NCBI GenBank assembly: GCA_032622095.1
Contig: CP136062.1
Coordinates: forward strand, 159,772,875-159,836,874
DNA length: 64,000 nucleotides
Reading direction: 5' to 3'
Source of the DNA: Siphonodentalium dalli
Lineage: Eukaryota > Mollusca > Scaphopoda > Gadilida > Siphonodentaliidae
Shown: positions 20,525-32,207 of the stretch, piece after piece
Layout of the letters: each line of letters begins with the position of its first letter
How positions within the stretch are numbered: the first letter of the stretch is position 1
Made by a program: the position numbers and the translations under genes
The notes under the pieces: model-generated
What the model saw: the letters and a program-made list of their open reading frames with translations, nothing else
What the model was told of the DNA's origin: nothing
Database searches by the model: none

Positions 20525-20947
20525 TTAAAGCTACTCGATCCGATTAAGCACCCCTCAGTTATGTTTTATTTGGCTTCGGGGGTAAAAAATATTTTATTCA
20601 AATCGAGGAACCCATTCCTCAAAGCTCAGAATAAGCAGATATCAATTTTTAAAATCTATTATCTTTAACCACCTGGAATATTTAGTGGCCGTATGAAAGT
20701 TGATGAAGATGGATAACTCTAAAATCAAGTGGTTTTTTTGTGTGAGATATATGACAAAGTAGCAAAATTTCATTGTACAAAATGTTGATAAATAACAGAT
20801 TTTGGGCAATTTTATACTAGTGGACTGTGGTTAGCATTATTTTTGGGCAATTAATTGACTCTGATAACAGAAGCGGAATTTCAAAAAAACTGTTGTTGTT
20901 GGAATCTGATGATATGGGGACCATCAAATCGGATTGAGTACCTTTAA
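20525..20947 (+). mobile_element. Fold-back element with GGTACTCAATCC termini, copy 1
   Basis: The left end is AAAGCTACTCGATCCGATT and the right end ATCGGATTGAGTACCTTT. The interior holds GGCTTCGGGGGTAAAA and AACTCTAAAATCAAGTGG, shared with copies at 25,990-26,395, 31,299-31,712 and 45,677-46,134. It is non-coding and about 420-460 bp. Superfamily undetermined. Confidence 0.75.
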
Positions 20948-20949
20948 GT

Positions 20950-21880
20950 TCACAAGTGGCATAAGACTTATTGGGCACCGTCCATATGAACATGGATATG
21001 GCATTTGATTCCAACCTATTAAGTCAGTTTAAAATAGATATATAGTCTTATAGAGCTCAGTCCATAGTCAGGCAGAAGAACCATACATAACAGTTAAAGA
21101 TAAACTATTTTAAAAATTTCGTAAAATATGATTGATAATGATTGGATATAACATACTTTAATGCATAATTATGAGATAACTAGAGGTCACCAGGGATATG
21201 AGATTGAAGATATTAGATTTATTACATTGGATAGCATACTGTATGTCTATGGAATGGGTGGGTTAATTTTGATAATATTTTAAAGCAATTAAACCAAATG
21301 ACCCTCTCTGTACAGGTTAGGGGTGTGTTATCATAAACTATGACTTGAAATATAATATAATCAATGACAAATATTTGAGTTATTAAATGAGATAGCAAGG
21401 GGTTGATCTTAATCACACTAATGAACTGATCAAAATAGTCTATAAATGCATGTATATGGATTTAGAAGCCCACACAATAAGTCAGTCTCAAGAATACAAG
21501 CAACATAATTATTATCCTGCACCCCAAATGCAATAGAGGGAATTTCAAAATAAGACATTTCCTCTAATGTTTTTAGAAATCCTTACTGAACCTGGCTCAA
21601 AGTGAAAGATATAATTTAATATCTGCCTATCAGATATCATGTGACTATGGAATGGGTTAATATTAATCCCAAAATCCATGCAAGACCAGAGAGCTATGTT
21701 GGAGTTGATCAATCCTGAGAAGTCACTGTCCACACACTATGGAAATTCAATAAACAACAGATAGCTATTTCTCCTCACAGTAATGTCTAAAAATAACTCT
21801 AATTATCAATAACTCAGATACTGCTTGTCTCTTGCAGAGCTAAAGTTTTACTGCTTGTGCTGGTAATCAATTATTTGTTG
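20950..21880. other. AT-rich stretch with no recognised feature
   Basis: Read on both strands; no exon, element end or clear repeat was identified. Confidence 0.5.
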
Positions 21881-21889
21881 ACTGCTATG

Positions 21890-22450
21890 GTTATCTGTTC
21901 AATTCTTAGTTGAACAAGGGCCATAACTCTGGTATAAAATGTTGGATCTAACCCATATTTAATCTCGATTTGTATTTTGAGTTGAGAAACTCGCATACCA
22001 AATTTGGTTCTTATCAGTTGAAAAATGGTTGATTTATCAAAATATGCAGAAATTCTATGTCAAAGTGCCATAACTCCATTGAAAAATATCGGATCAAACC
22101 CATATTCGAACTCGATCTGTATTTTGGTCCCAGAAACTTGCATACCAAATTTGATTCTGATCAGATAATTTTTTTTTGAGTTATGGTAGCATGCATGAAT
22201 TATAAGTCGAAAAAGGGCCATAACTCCGTGAAAAAAACTCGGATCGAACCCATATTCGAACTCGATCTGTATTTGGTGCTGACAAATTCATATACAAAAT
22301 TTGGTTCCGATCAGATATAAAATGTTTGAGTTATCGCACCATGCGTAAAGTGTCTACAGACAGACAGACAGACAGACGGACTAACGACGAGTGGTCAATC
22401 CGGACAACGACACTATGTTTACCATACTATGGTATGGGTAAACATAAAAA
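21890..22450 (+). mobile_element. Pearl/Helentron-like element, about 170-bp tandem core
   Basis: Three diverged units each contain GGGCCATAACTC, CCCATATTCGAACTCGAT and CATACCAAATTTGGTTC. They end in an ACAG tetranucleotide run (22,361-22,382), CGAGTGGTCAATCCGGACAA and a terminal hairpin GTTTACCATAC/GTATGGGTAAAC. A tandem core, tetranucleotide run and 3' hairpin are what I know of pearl/INE-like Helentron derivatives. Non-coding. Confidence 0.65.
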
Positions 22451-23060
22451 TTTAAAAAGCAAACAAACGTCAATTCGCAGTTGTAAATAAATAAATATTT
22501 ATTTATTGGTGGGACGAATTAATCGCGATAAAAAAATGAAATTCACTCCAACAAGCTAGTGAGCCACTACTTATAATCCGTGTATAAAAATGACGTTTTG
22601 TGATGTCATTTGGACATGTACAATTAATCAGGATACATGTAATACGTGAGCACGAGTATTCTCTATTCCCACCCAATGTCTACATCAAAAGGTTTTCACA
22701 TCTTTAACATGTGCAACGTCGAATAACCCTGCTAGTACTCTATAGTATAGTATTTATGTTCAATGTGTATGCAAAAAAATATTTGTCTATATTTGAATAA
22801 CGCAAACATGTTTTAACGTGGGCTTTTTCCCAATAAAGATTGATCGATTGATTGTTTAACTGTTCAATATGCGATAAAAGCAAACAATTATAGGTTTAAA
22901 TTGAAGCTTGAAAACCTTCTATAAATTAAATGTTCAGTGAATCCAAAAGTTTGGTTTAGCTTGAATTCTGGAAGATTTAAGTTTCTGAAGTATTTGCAGT
23001 GACCATCAATGTTGAAACTAACAGACCTTACGCCACCTAAATTACACTTCTCAGGTTACA
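22451..23060. other. Intergenic stretch
   Basis: It contains CCAATAAAGATTGATCGATTG near 22,832, which resembles the 3' end of some molluscan LINE or SINE elements. No gene was recognised. Confidence 0.4.
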
Positions 23061-23069
23061 ACAGCTTGT

Positions 23070-23310
23070 GATATCGGTTGGGTTGTTGCTGTTTTGGGCC
23101 GAGTCCTGTTATTCTTCTATAACGGACTTTACTCTCATAATCACGGGCGGGAGTTATCTTGCTTGCATGTCTTTGGATTAGGTCAAATGTATGCTTTGTG
23201 TATATATATGAACATAGAGGGCAGCCTTTCCCAAGCATGATGATATCAAACATGTATATATCAGAGGTCCGTTAAATGTCAAAGGATGCAACGAGAGTTA
23301 TAAGTAAACA
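23070..23310 (-). repeat. Dispersed repeat with an open minus-strand frame, copy 1
   Basis: It shares GGGAGTTATCTTGCTTG, AAGCATGATGATATCAAAC and TATATCAGAGGTCC with 28,365-28,600. On the minus strand both copies encode similar peptides (FDIIMLGKGCPL and FDLIQRHASKITP here). Family unknown; see findings. Confidence 0.6.
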
Positions 23311-23525
23311 AAGTTTTTTCAAACGGGCGTATAAAAATTTAAAGAACGTCCTTTTAGACACAGGAAAATGTAGTTAGTTAATTGTTGTGAATTTTATCTC
23401 GATAACCCAATAACTTAGGCAAGGTCGGTTCGTGGGGAAATATTTGGCATGTCAGACTATCTCAACAGTGTTGTGTATGATAGCCAGTTAAAATGAATGG
23501 ATTTTTAATCAATGCCCATGTTTGG

Positions 23526-23976
23526 CATAGCCAAGCCTGAGTTTAGTGTGCCTGTCATTTGCAGAATGAGGTCCCCAGAGGGTGACTTTAGTTACGCTAT
23601 CCTGCACAGTGGGGTAGCATCACCAAATTCACCCTCTTCATTCTGCATGGCCTCATCTGCTATTGGATACAGAGACTCAGATTGAAATTCCCAAATGGTG
23701 AATATTGTGATGTACACCCATTGGAAATCATGATTATGCATTGTCTGCAATTTTGGGGATATAGAGAAACTAAACTAAAAAAGAAATAGAATCTTAAGTT
23801 TCTGTAGATATTTGGATAATAAAAAAATGTCCACAGAAGATGAGGCCTAAGCAGAATGAGGTCCCCAGAGGGAGAATTTAGTGATGCTATCCCACTGTGC
23901 AGGATAGTCACTAAATTCACCCTCTTGGGACCTCATTCTACATTTAACAGGCACATTAAACTCAGCTTGGGCATAG
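23526..23976 (+). mobile_element. Family A (hAT-like double-hairpin) long form
   Basis: Outer arms GCATAGCCAAGCCTGAG and CTCAGCTTGGGCATAGCT face each other. Hairpin 1 is at 23,561-23,646 and hairpin 2 at 23,855-23,941, each built on GAATGAGGTCCCCAGAGGG and its complement. The middle part is the spacer found in all long forms. Non-coding. Confidence 0.8.
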
Positions 23977-24320
23977 CTATCACAAATCTACCCTGCATCT
24001 TTGATGTGAATCTTGTTTATTTCGCCCAAAGAGGGTTGCATATTATGAACTGATTGAACAGAGTTAAGATTTCATCCCATTTTAATGGTTCTATTAAATG
24101 CAGCATTAATTCCTCATTCAAAATCAAATGAATTGTGTTCACAAAGCATTTTATAAAACAGATTGGTAAATAGGTATCCACTCCATATTTCTCATAAAGT
24201 AGTGTTCACATGAGTCTGTTGTGTTGAAATTTGATTAGACAACAACACTAAGGTGTTCAGATGGTTGCAATGCGTCCATTACGTTGATTACGTTGTATCT
24301 GTTATGCACACAGCATCTAC

Positions 24321-24757
24321 TTAACCCTTTCAGTGCCAGGTCCGATTTTTGTATCAACCCATATACCCTGTGCCAATGCATTCTCTTATATATGCGAGTC
24401 GACCATAGGTCGCCTCGCATATATAAGAGAATGCATTGGCCTAACAATTTTTCATCATTTGTTATTATTTTTTAGAATTTTTTAGAATTTTAATATTTTT
24501 TTCTTATATTCTTTAACAGACTTATTTTGTAGGTTTAGTGCCAGGGAATCTTACGTTTTTCATGGGCATCAAACTTATTACTATGAATACTTGGTGATAG
24601 TTTTGAGTTATGACATGCCCCTAAGGTTTTATCCAGTTTGTTTTTAAATTCGCCGTAGCATGCTTAAGCATACCCAAAAAAATTCAACCCAAAGGGCCGA
24701 TTTTACAGACCATAAATTAGGGCCGATGAGATCGGCACCTGGCACTGAAAGGGTTAA
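24321..24757 (+). mobile_element. Family B (TTAA fold-back) with GTGCCAGG ends
   Basis: TTAACCCTTTCAGTGCCAGG at the left is mirrored by CCTGGCACTGAAAGGGTTAA at the right. Inside is the family hairpin (24,371-24,441: CCAATGCATTCTCTTATATA, GCGAG, then the complement) and a T-rich tract. TTAA at both ends suggests piggyBac-type insertion, since piggyBac duplicates TTAA. Confidence 0.82.
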
Positions 24758-24769
24758 TGAACAATGTAA

Positions 24770-24990
24770 AACAACATTGGAAATGAAAATGAGTTTATGG
24801 CTCGAGTCATTAACTCATTTTCATTATAATTAGCATGTTGTTTACATCATTCATAGAGCACATGAGTGTATTTTGCACTCATCCATGGCTCAAATTCATT
24901 CATTTGTTGCATATAATATGTTGAGTATAGTAGGCGATGGTCCCATAAATGGACGAGTTTACTGTACAGTACTACTCTAATTAATTGGAT
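24770..24990. mobile_element. AAAGGGGGACTG-family element, second copy (partial)
   Basis: AATGAAAATGAGTTTATGGC, CATAGAGCACATGAGTGTAT, TTTGCACTCATCCATGGCTC and GATGGTCCCAT are shared with 39,193-39,430. There is a short inner hairpin around GAGTTTATGGCTCGAGTCAT. Confidence 0.6.
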
Positions 24991-25509
24991 AGATTGATTA
25001 GCAATATTGCATTTATTTCAATATGGAACTTATCAGCTGCCAATTATTAACTGAAAGCTATGCATTATAACGCAACATACGCACCCGTGTGAACAGTTTA
25101 CTGCAGACAACGTATCGTGTCAATGCAACAGATTCATCTGAACACAAACATATCAAAGGTGATATGCAATGGTTTTCATCTTTTGGCTGAAACTTAATTC
25201 AATTGGTCTCAGTGTAAATAAATATATCTAAAGGTTTAAAAATTATAAAAAAACAAAACAATGTAAAATGTTTGTGACTGCATTTATCCACAACCATTTA
25301 TGTCACAGATATAAAGAGAGTAAACGTTGGTTCTGTTATGATAATTACAGTTGCCAAGGATGTAGTTCTTGGTACGGATCGACGGTTTTGGTCATACTGA
25401 TATTTGCTAACACAGCTGAACGATAAACTACAAACATTGGGGAAACTTCATGGCCACATGAAACTATGATTAAGACACTCAACAGCTGTTTTCCTGATCT
25501 GGTCTACAA

Positions 25510-26430
25510 ATATGGTGCCATTTGCACAATGAGGTCCCCAGAGGGTGAATTTAGTGACAATAGCCCACATAGCAGACAAGCATCACTAAATTCACCCTCT
25601 GGCATTGCATAATCGAGGTTCCCAATGGGTGTACATCACAATATTCCCATTTGGGAACTTCAATCTCAGTCTATGTCTCCCTTAGCAGATGAGGCCATGC
25701 AGAATGAGGACCCCAGAAGGTGAATTTAGAGATGCTACACCAAATTCATCCTCTGGGGGGACCTCATTCTGCATGGCCTCATTAGCTATGGGAGACCTAG
25801 ACCTTTTATTTAAGTTCCAAGATGATGTAGATGGTGATGCGCAACCATTGGGCACCTCGATTATGCATTGTGTCATCTGCCACTTTGGTGATATAGAGAA
25901 ACTAAACTAAAAAAGAAACTTTCTAAAGAAATTAAAAAACTTTTTAATAAAGATGCTTTCCAGAGATGATGTGGCTTAAAGATGCATAAACCAAATTAAA
26001 GCTCCCAAATTACTATTTCTTTGGCTTCGGAAGTAAAAGATATTTTATTCGAGTCAAGGAACCCACACCTCAAAGCTCAGAGTGATCAGATATTGATTTT
26101 TAAAATTTTGTATTTCTCTCGACATGTACTTATTTGTGGCTTGTCAATGCGACGGTCTCTGACAAAATTGAGGATGAAGATGGATAACTCTAAAATAAAG
26201 TGGTAAGAATGCCAAATTTCATGATAATCAAGTGATAATATGGCCATATTTTGTTAAACAACATGTTGATAACATTTTTTTTTTTTTAACTTGATACCAT
26301 AGTTAACGGCGGTTAGCATTATTTTGTTGTAATTAATCTATTCTGATTTAAACTAAAGCGTATTTTTAAGAAATGTTGTTGTAACTTGATGACAACTTAA
26401 TTCACCCTCTGGGGATCTCATTCTGCAAAT
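25510..26430 (+). mobile_element. Family A long form, interrupted by another element
   Basis: Family A hairpins are at about 25,532-25,612 and 25,703-25,775, followed by spacer sequence to 25,980. The closing half-hairpin (TTCACCCTCTGGGGATCTCA) appears only at 26,400, after a copy of the GGTACTCAATCC element. The simplest reading is a later insertion into family A, with further rearrangement. Confidence 0.65.
25990..26395 (+). mobile_element. GGTACTCAATCC fold-back element, copy 2, nested
   Basis: AAAGCTCCCAAATTACTATT, GGCTTCGGAAGTAAAAGATA and AACTCTAAAATAAAGTGG match the interior of copy 4 (45,677-46,134). The terminal motifs are lost. It lies inside a family A element, so it is the younger of the two. 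Confidence 0.7.
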
Positions 26431-26578
26431 GTCTGGCACCTTATATCAGACCTGTCCCCGGATACATGTTACGTCTGGCACCTTATATCAGACCTGTCCC
26501 CGGATACATGTTACGATTTCATATGTCTGGCACCTTATATCAGACCTGTCCCCGGATACATGTTACGATTTCATATGC
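26424..26578 (+). repeat. Three tandem units of about 43-53 bp
   Basis: GTCTGGCACCTTATATCAGA followed by CCTGTCCCCGGATACATGTT recurs three times. Units 2 and 3 include ACGATTTCATAT, unit 1 lacks it. Near-identity implies recent amplification. Confidence 0.9.
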
Positions 26579-26682
26579 AGTTTTCCAAATTTTGTCTTTC
26601 CGATTAGTCCAACGCCAATTTAAACAATCATGGTATGCCCAAGAGTATTGGAGCTAGGATTCTATCCTGTTCCCTGAAAATG

Positions 26683-26885
26683 TTAACCCTTTGATGACCG
26701 GAGCTGCGCTGGTGCACATTAAAGATCATGTGCCAGTGCATTCTCTTATACATGCACTGGCTTACAAAGTCAAGGTAAATATTGTTTGGCCAATGTATTC
26801 TCTTATATATGCATATATAAGAGAATGCATTCGCACATGGTTTTCAAAAAATTTCAGGAAACTCTAGACATGGAAAGGATATTAT
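26683..26885 (+). mobile_element. Family B element, degraded copy
   Basis: TTAACCCTTTGATGACCGGA starts it. Two shortened hairpin arms (CAGTGCATTCTCTTATACA and TATATAAGAGAATGCATT) follow, and it fades at about 26,885 without a clean right TTAA. Confidence 0.65.
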
Positions 26886-27257
26886 CATCAAATTCCATTG
26901 ATGCTAATGATGGGATGTGACTGAACAATTAATGGCCCCTTCAGCCATGCATATAATTACCCAACATTCCTAATATATGGTCGCAGGTGAAATGTGGTGT
27001 ATTTGCACCTGCATTTTGGTAATATTAATTGTTATTCCAGCTTCATACACATTCCAATTTGATATGCATTCCAGATTTATAGGTTAAACTACACAAGGAT
27101 GAGATGAATTACATGAATAAACTTTCTGTACAAAAATATCTAATTGAAATGTTTATATATAAGTTATTTTATTTATATACATGACTCAACATCTCCATTA
27201 TCCAGTGCGAATAGCACAGCTTCTGAAATATATCAGATTTTAAGGCCATTGAAATAA

Positions 27258-27513
27258 ATACCTGTGTTCTCAGGCAATTACATATGGGAAATTGGATTTC
27301 ACCTAAATGTAGAAATTAACGGTAATTCTATTGTAAAAAATCCTACAATTTTCTAAGTAATGTATAGAATCTATCCTCCAATATCCTCCACAAAAACCAA
27401 TCTAAATTTCTAATTGTGATAAAGGGAGAATGAGCTTTGAACTCTTGGAAAATTTGTGGAATTTTGATGAGCGCCTCTTAGGTGATGAGGGAGATGCCTG
27501 AGAACACAGTATT
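27258..27513. mobile_element. Small fold-back element, TGTGTTCTCAGGCA ends
   Basis: CTGTGTTCTCAGGCAATTAC at about 27,260 is mirrored by ATGCCTGAGAACACAGTA at about 27,495. A related pair is at 28,011-28,250. Non-coding; class unknown. Confidence 0.5.
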
Positions 27514-28010
27514 TTTTTTATTATTATTTGACCTTATTTCTACAACCTTTCCATATCCAGTGAGAATAGCATAAATATATCAGATCTTAGATCTACAACC
27601 ATTGAAGAAATATTATATGTTAATAAACACTGCTCCTCCACAAATAGCCTCTTTCTGAAAGTCAATGAAGAAAAATTATTGCGAAAAAAGTGAAAGAGAT
27701 ATGAGCCTATGAGGTGAATTGATAATATTTCAGATAAATGAGCTGATATTCAGAGTGTGTGATAAATACATAACAAAATTTTCTAAACAAAGATTCCCAC
27801 ATATTTTTGCAGCCAGTAACATTGGTTGAAATATTTTGGTGACAAATTCAAATTTCCATCCAGTGACCATCACACAGCATAATCTACTGGACTTATTATC
27901 GATACTTTATCGAACAATTTAATTCATAAATTTCCCATGAATCACTGAAGATAATAAAAGGATAATTATGCTTTCCAATAAAATGTCTCCTGAAGGCCAA
28001 AAAAAGGGGT

Positions 28011-28250
28011 TTTGATTCTCAGGCAATAAAAATCAGTTTGACAATTGGTGTATATTGGCCATGTTTTTTTGTCATTCTGTATATCAGATTAAATTAGTTA
28101 ATATCCATCACAAAGTTCTCCCAACATTTTATGGACATGAGAAGGTATAATAACCCATACTTACTATGCCAGCCTATGGGCAGATTTTTTTTTTTTAAAC
28201 CCTCGAGGCCGCATTGATTTAAAAAAAAATTGCCTGAGAATCAAATATGT
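28011..28250. mobile_element. Small fold-back element, TTGATTCTCAGGCAAT ends
   Basis: TTTTGATTCTCAGGCAATAA near 28,011 is mirrored by ATTGCCTGAGAATCAAAT near 28,231. It shares the CTCAGGCAAT core with 27,258-27,513. Confidence 0.55.
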
Positions 28251-28364
28251 TCTTTTTTTTCTGGCCAAAACTATATTTTTATTTTGGCATTTTCGAGAGA
28301 AATGTTGTCGGCGGGTCGTAAATCAACTAATTAAGTTTGTGTCGCCTTATCAACAAACAAAATC

Positions 28365-28600
28365 CTCCCACTCTACCCACATAGAATAATATGAGTAGGG
28401 TGACTGCAAACAGAGACTTTATGCCCAGAATCATGGACAGGAGTTATCTTGCTTGTATATCGATGAATTAGGTCAAATGGAAGCTTTGCGTATAGCAACA
28501 GAGTGCAGCCTTGCCCAAGCATGATGATATCAAACTTGCATATATCAGAGGTCCATTGAATGTCAAAGCAAAAAGATTTATAAGTAAACAAAAAGGCTCC
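28365..28600 (-). repeat. Dispersed repeat with an open minus-strand frame, copy 2
   Basis: Diverged copy of 23,070-23,310. The minus-strand frame gives FDIIMLGQGCTLLLY and PFDLIHRYTSKITPVHD. No start, stop or splice context points to a real gene. Confidence 0.6.
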
Positions 28601-29028
28601 ACTTGTAAATGTAGTATGTCTTTTGAATGAATATCTGTTTGATCTACCATAATACGAAAACTGATAGATGGAATGTCCTGGTTCTCAACAATTAACTGTA
28701 AACTAATCAATGAAATAATTTCGCAGAATGAGATGAACCATAATCTAATAGCACTGTCGTGAGTACATGGTGATAGAGTGAAATGAATGCTACGAATATG
28801 GCAGCAGCTGATATATGTGCAATGATGGCAATGCAATGACAAAGAGATGGGAGATACAACTCGTCAGTTAAGTAATGCAGTGATACATGTATCATACACC
28901 CCTCAAAATTGGCCATGGCAATCAGCAATGCCACGGGACATTTTTCTTAATTTTGAGGGCTGTATCATATCGGGTCATAAAATATTGAGATATGCCTGAA
29001 AACTGTTTCAATTCTCTAGATAATAAGT

Positions 29029-29415
29029 TTAACCCTTTCTATACTGAAGCATCATTGGGGAGTAGTTATCCCATATGACATGTTCAGATAATAAGTCTAA
29101 ACCTTTTTATATACTAAAGCATCATTGATGAGCAGTTTTTGCATAGGAAATGTTCAGATAATAAGTTTAACCCTTTCTATAATAAAGCATCATTGATGAG
29201 TAGTTATCCCATAGGAAATGTTCAGATAATAAGTCCAACAAAAGTTGTTGAACTTATTATCTGAACATTTCCTTCAATAAATAGAACTACTTCTGTTCTT
29301 TTATTTATCTGTCATCTGCTTTTATCACCTTAACATCCCTCCAAATCAATAATAGACCATTCCGATGTACACTTTTTAAATGACTGGGAGAATCCATTAG
29401 TATAAAAAGGCTTCT
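29029..29415 (+). mobile_element. TTAACC element with tandem 65-bp units (family F), copy 1
   Basis: TTTAACCCTTTCTATACTGA begins a unit that ends GTTCAGATAATAAGT. Three such units follow each other, then an inverted arm GAACTTATTATCTGAACATT at about 29,250. The right end near 29,400 keeps AATCCATTAGTATAAAAAGG. It resembles the complete copy at 35,039-35,304. It overlaps the probable 3' UTR of the alpha-catenin gene. Confidence 0.6.
29300..29305 (-). promoter_or_regulatory. Candidate polyadenylation signal for alpha-catenin
   Basis: AATAAA on the minus strand, about 340 bases past the stop codon. It lies inside repeat-derived sequence; other signals farther downstream are possible. Confidence 0.3.
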
Positions 29416-29646
29416 AAACTTTTCTCATGTTGTGTAAAGTCGCCTCAATATATATTTGTATTGGGTTTTGTTTCAGTTCTCAGGCTGCAGTTCACAACTC
29501 ATAATCTATCAACGGTTGTTTCCCAACAATTGCAAGCAATGGCATCTGGCTACTCATCATTATTAATCAGGATATCCCATCCCTAGCAATGATGCCAACT
29601 GATGGCTCGACATGACAGACATTATATCGACATTGTATACATTAAT

Positions 29647-29814
29647 TTAACAATATGAATCAGGTTCTATCGACTGGAACTCGCTGAGTGCCTTCACGAC
29701 TTCAATCTTCTTCTTTTGAGCCGATTTTCTCACGTGTGCTCGCATTTCCTCGGGGTCCTCACGCCGAACCAATGGTTTCTTTTCTGGGGCTCTCATCTTC
29801 CATGATACTACAAC
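29647..29814 (-). CDS. CTNNA: Alpha-catenin last coding exon
   Basis: Acceptor TTTTGTAG precedes VVVSWKMRAPEKKPLVRRED. It continues PEEMRAHVRKSAQKKK and ALSEFQSIEPDSYC, then TAA at 29,649-29,647. The SWKMRAPEKKPLV block is near-invariant in alpha-catenins and belongs to the C-terminal extension of the actin-binding domain that contributes to F-actin contact. Length 56 codons including the stop; phase 0 start. Confidence 0.96.
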   Translation of the reverse strand, partial: VVVSWKMRAPEKKPLVRREDPEEMRAHVRKSAQKKKIEVVKALSEFQSIEPDSYC

Positions 29815-29863
29815 CTACAAAATAAAAAACTCATAAATCAGCCTGGCTGAAAAATATTAAATA

Positions 29864-30075
29864 CAGTAATGCCCTTTATAATCGACTCCTTAACCATAGC
29901 AGAATTATGAGTAATTTTTCAGGATTTAGTCAGAAATATGGCTTGTTGCCATTCATCGGAAAGCTCCCACTGAGAGCTTTCCGATGAATTGCAACAAGCC
30001 ATATTTCCGACTAAATCCTGAATAATTACCCATAATGCTGCTGTTGTTATGGAGTCAATTATTTAGGGCATACTG
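29864..30075 (+). mobile_element. Mariner-like fold-back element (CAGTAATGCCC ends), copy 1
   Basis: TA-CAGTAATGCCC at the left and GGGCATACTG-TA at the right. The whole 212 bp folds on itself: GATTTAGTCAGAAATATGGC is mirrored by GCCATATTTCCGACTAAATC. Flanking TA and CAGT ends are as in Tc1/mariner-derived MITEs. It lies in the last intron of alpha-catenin. Confidence 0.75.
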
Positions 30076-30084
30076 TAGTCTGTC

Positions 30085-30410
30085 TGAAAAATATTAATTA
30101 AGAGGGCAATTTGGGAGACATCTTCTCCCTAATTTAGTCCCAGGGAGAAGGGACTTCTCTCCCATATACCAGTATATACCATATATCCCCAACATCATAT
30201 TTAAAGTTTATGTACTGACTATACATTAATAGTTTTATAAATGGGGGCTTGAGCAGAATAATACTAATTGGATCATAGACGGGTGATAATAGGTGTAAAA
30301 TGAACTTTAGCCTTCATGATTTCTCCCTGATAACAGTCCACTTCTCCCTAATAACCAAACAGGGAGAAGTGACTTCTCCGTCCCAATATGAAACCTGTAG
30401 GCTTGTCCCG
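30085..30410 (+). mobile_element. Fold-back element with GGGAGAAG hairpins, copy 1
   Basis: Small hairpins TCTCCCTAATTTAGTCCCAG/GGGAGAAG occur at the left (about 30,120) and CACTTCTCCCTA/AGGGAGAAGTG at the right (about 30,340). The interior, including CATATTTAAA and CATGATTTCTCC, is shared with 61,715-62,035. Non-coding. Confidence 0.6.
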
Positions 30411-30550
30411 TCTAGTAGTTGCTGGTAAATTATTCCTGTATTTGGTGGCAAGTTATTATTCTAGTATTTGCTGGTAGCTATCACATGGATTTATGTGAAG
30501 ATTTTTCAAGTAGAGAAATTTGAACATTTTCTTTAGGTCAACTCAGTGCA

Positions 30551-30927
30551 CAAGCCTTGAAATAGAGTGTCTGTCAGAATGAGGTTCCCAGAGGGTGAAT
30601 TTAGTGATGCCATACAGCACGATGGGCTAGCATCGCCAAATTCACCCTCTGGGAACCTCATTCTGCTTAAGCCTCAATTACTATGTACTATGGTAGACCT
30701 GGGATCTGATTGCAGTTCCCCAATTGAAGTTGGTGATGTTCACACATTAGTCACCTTGATTATGCATTTTATCTTCTGCAAATTAGGGATTATAGAACCT
30801 GAACAGAAGTAACTAAACAATGATATTTTGATATTAATGATGCTTCCCAGAAGAGGAGGCCAAAGCAGAATGAGTTTCCCAGAGGGTAAATTTGGTGCAA
30901 ATGACAGACACACTATATCCAGGCTTG
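30551..30927 (+). mobile_element. Family A long form
   Basis: CAAGCCTTGAAATAGAG starts and CTATATCCAGGCTTG ends the element. Flanks TCAGTGCA and TCAGTACA form an 8-bp target duplication with one mismatch. Hairpin 1 is complete (30,576-30,665); hairpin 2 keeps only its first half. Confidence 0.82.
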
Positions 30928-31149
30928 TCAGTACAGTAGTGGAAGAGACTGGAGCTGCCATCATGATTCATCGTGATTCCGATGCATCGCTTTTTAAAAT
31001 TCACATGACGTCATTGAAAGCAGTCATGATGGTGCGCCTCCATACCAATGGTTGAGATATCTGCATCTGCGTGGATGGACAAAAAAACTAGATTTCCAGA
31101 TATAAAAGAAAGATAACTCTAGAATGGAAAATGGAAATAACTTCATTTG

Positions 31150-31290
31150 CCCTTCATAAAGGGACCCAAGGTACTCGCTGTGGGTAAATGTGCAAATAAT
31201 ATAAAAGTCTGTAAAAACATCACCACTAAAGGGACCTAAGGCACTCGCTGTGGGTAAATATGCCAAAAAAAATATAAGTCTGTAAAAACA
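31150..31290 (+). repeat. Two tandem units of about 68 bp
   Basis: AAAGGGACCCAAGGTACTCG and CTGTGGGTAAATGTGC recur at about 31,158 and 31,227, each followed by AAGTCTGTAAAAACATCAC. Confidence 0.75.
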
Positions 31291-31298
31291 TCACTATT

Positions 31299-31712
31299 AA
31301 AGGTACTCAATCCAGTTCGATGGTCCCCATATCAAGAGATTAAATTTTTTTTTGAAAATGCCGCTTCAGTTATCAGAATCGAGTAATTGCCCAAAAATTG
31401 CTACTCACAGTCAACTATAGTATAAAATTTCCCAAAACCTGTTATTTATCAACATTTTGTTCAACGTAATTTTGCCAGTTTCTCCGACACAAAAAAACCA
31501 CTTGATTTTAGAGTTATCCATCTTCATCCGCAATTTGGTCCAAAATCATCTTCTCGTCGACTGTTTACGGGGCCACTAAAAAATTATTGGTGGTGAATAA
31601 TAATAGATTTCAAACATCGATATCTGATCACTCTGAGCTTTGATGGGTGGGTTCCTCGACTCGAATCAAATATTTTTTACCTCCAAAGCCAAGGAAATAG
31701 TAATTTGCGAGC
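31299..31712 (-). mobile_element. GGTACTCAATCC fold-back element, copy 3, reversed
   Basis: AAAGGTACTCAATCCAGTTC starts it. The interior matches copy 4 in reverse complement (CCACTTGATTTTAGAGTTAT, TTTACCTCCAAAGCC). It fades near 31,712 without a matching terminus. Confidence 0.7.
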
Positions 31713-32207
31713 GTTGTTCAAAAATATAAAATCACTACTGAGAAGAAAATGGAGAAATAGATAACTTTTTGTTAAAGTTTGTTCTTCTATTCCTTATTGT
31801 TATTTCTCCAATAATGAAGTGTTGAACTCATTGATATGTAAACAAAACTGTTATAGTGCGTTCAAATATATCAATCTGAATAGAATTTTCACAATATTTT
31901 TCAATGCTTTGACATTTTCCAATGTTTACCATCAAGTTTTGATTAAACATTGGTATCTTATTGGACTAATTGGATTTTTTTCCGGCAATTCCATGGTAAC
32001 AGTAATGTTTACATACCAATGGTTTTGACCTGTGGAATTTCATTGGTGGAGAGTTAATTAATAATGAATATATATAAGTACAAAGTCACTCTATTTTTTC
32101 ATGTAATTGTTGAGGATGGCTGTTTTAGACTGTTATGCTATTTTGCATGAACCCACTTTGAAGACCTCGAGTCCCTTAAAGTGTGTTAACCACTGAATTC
32201 TACTTAC

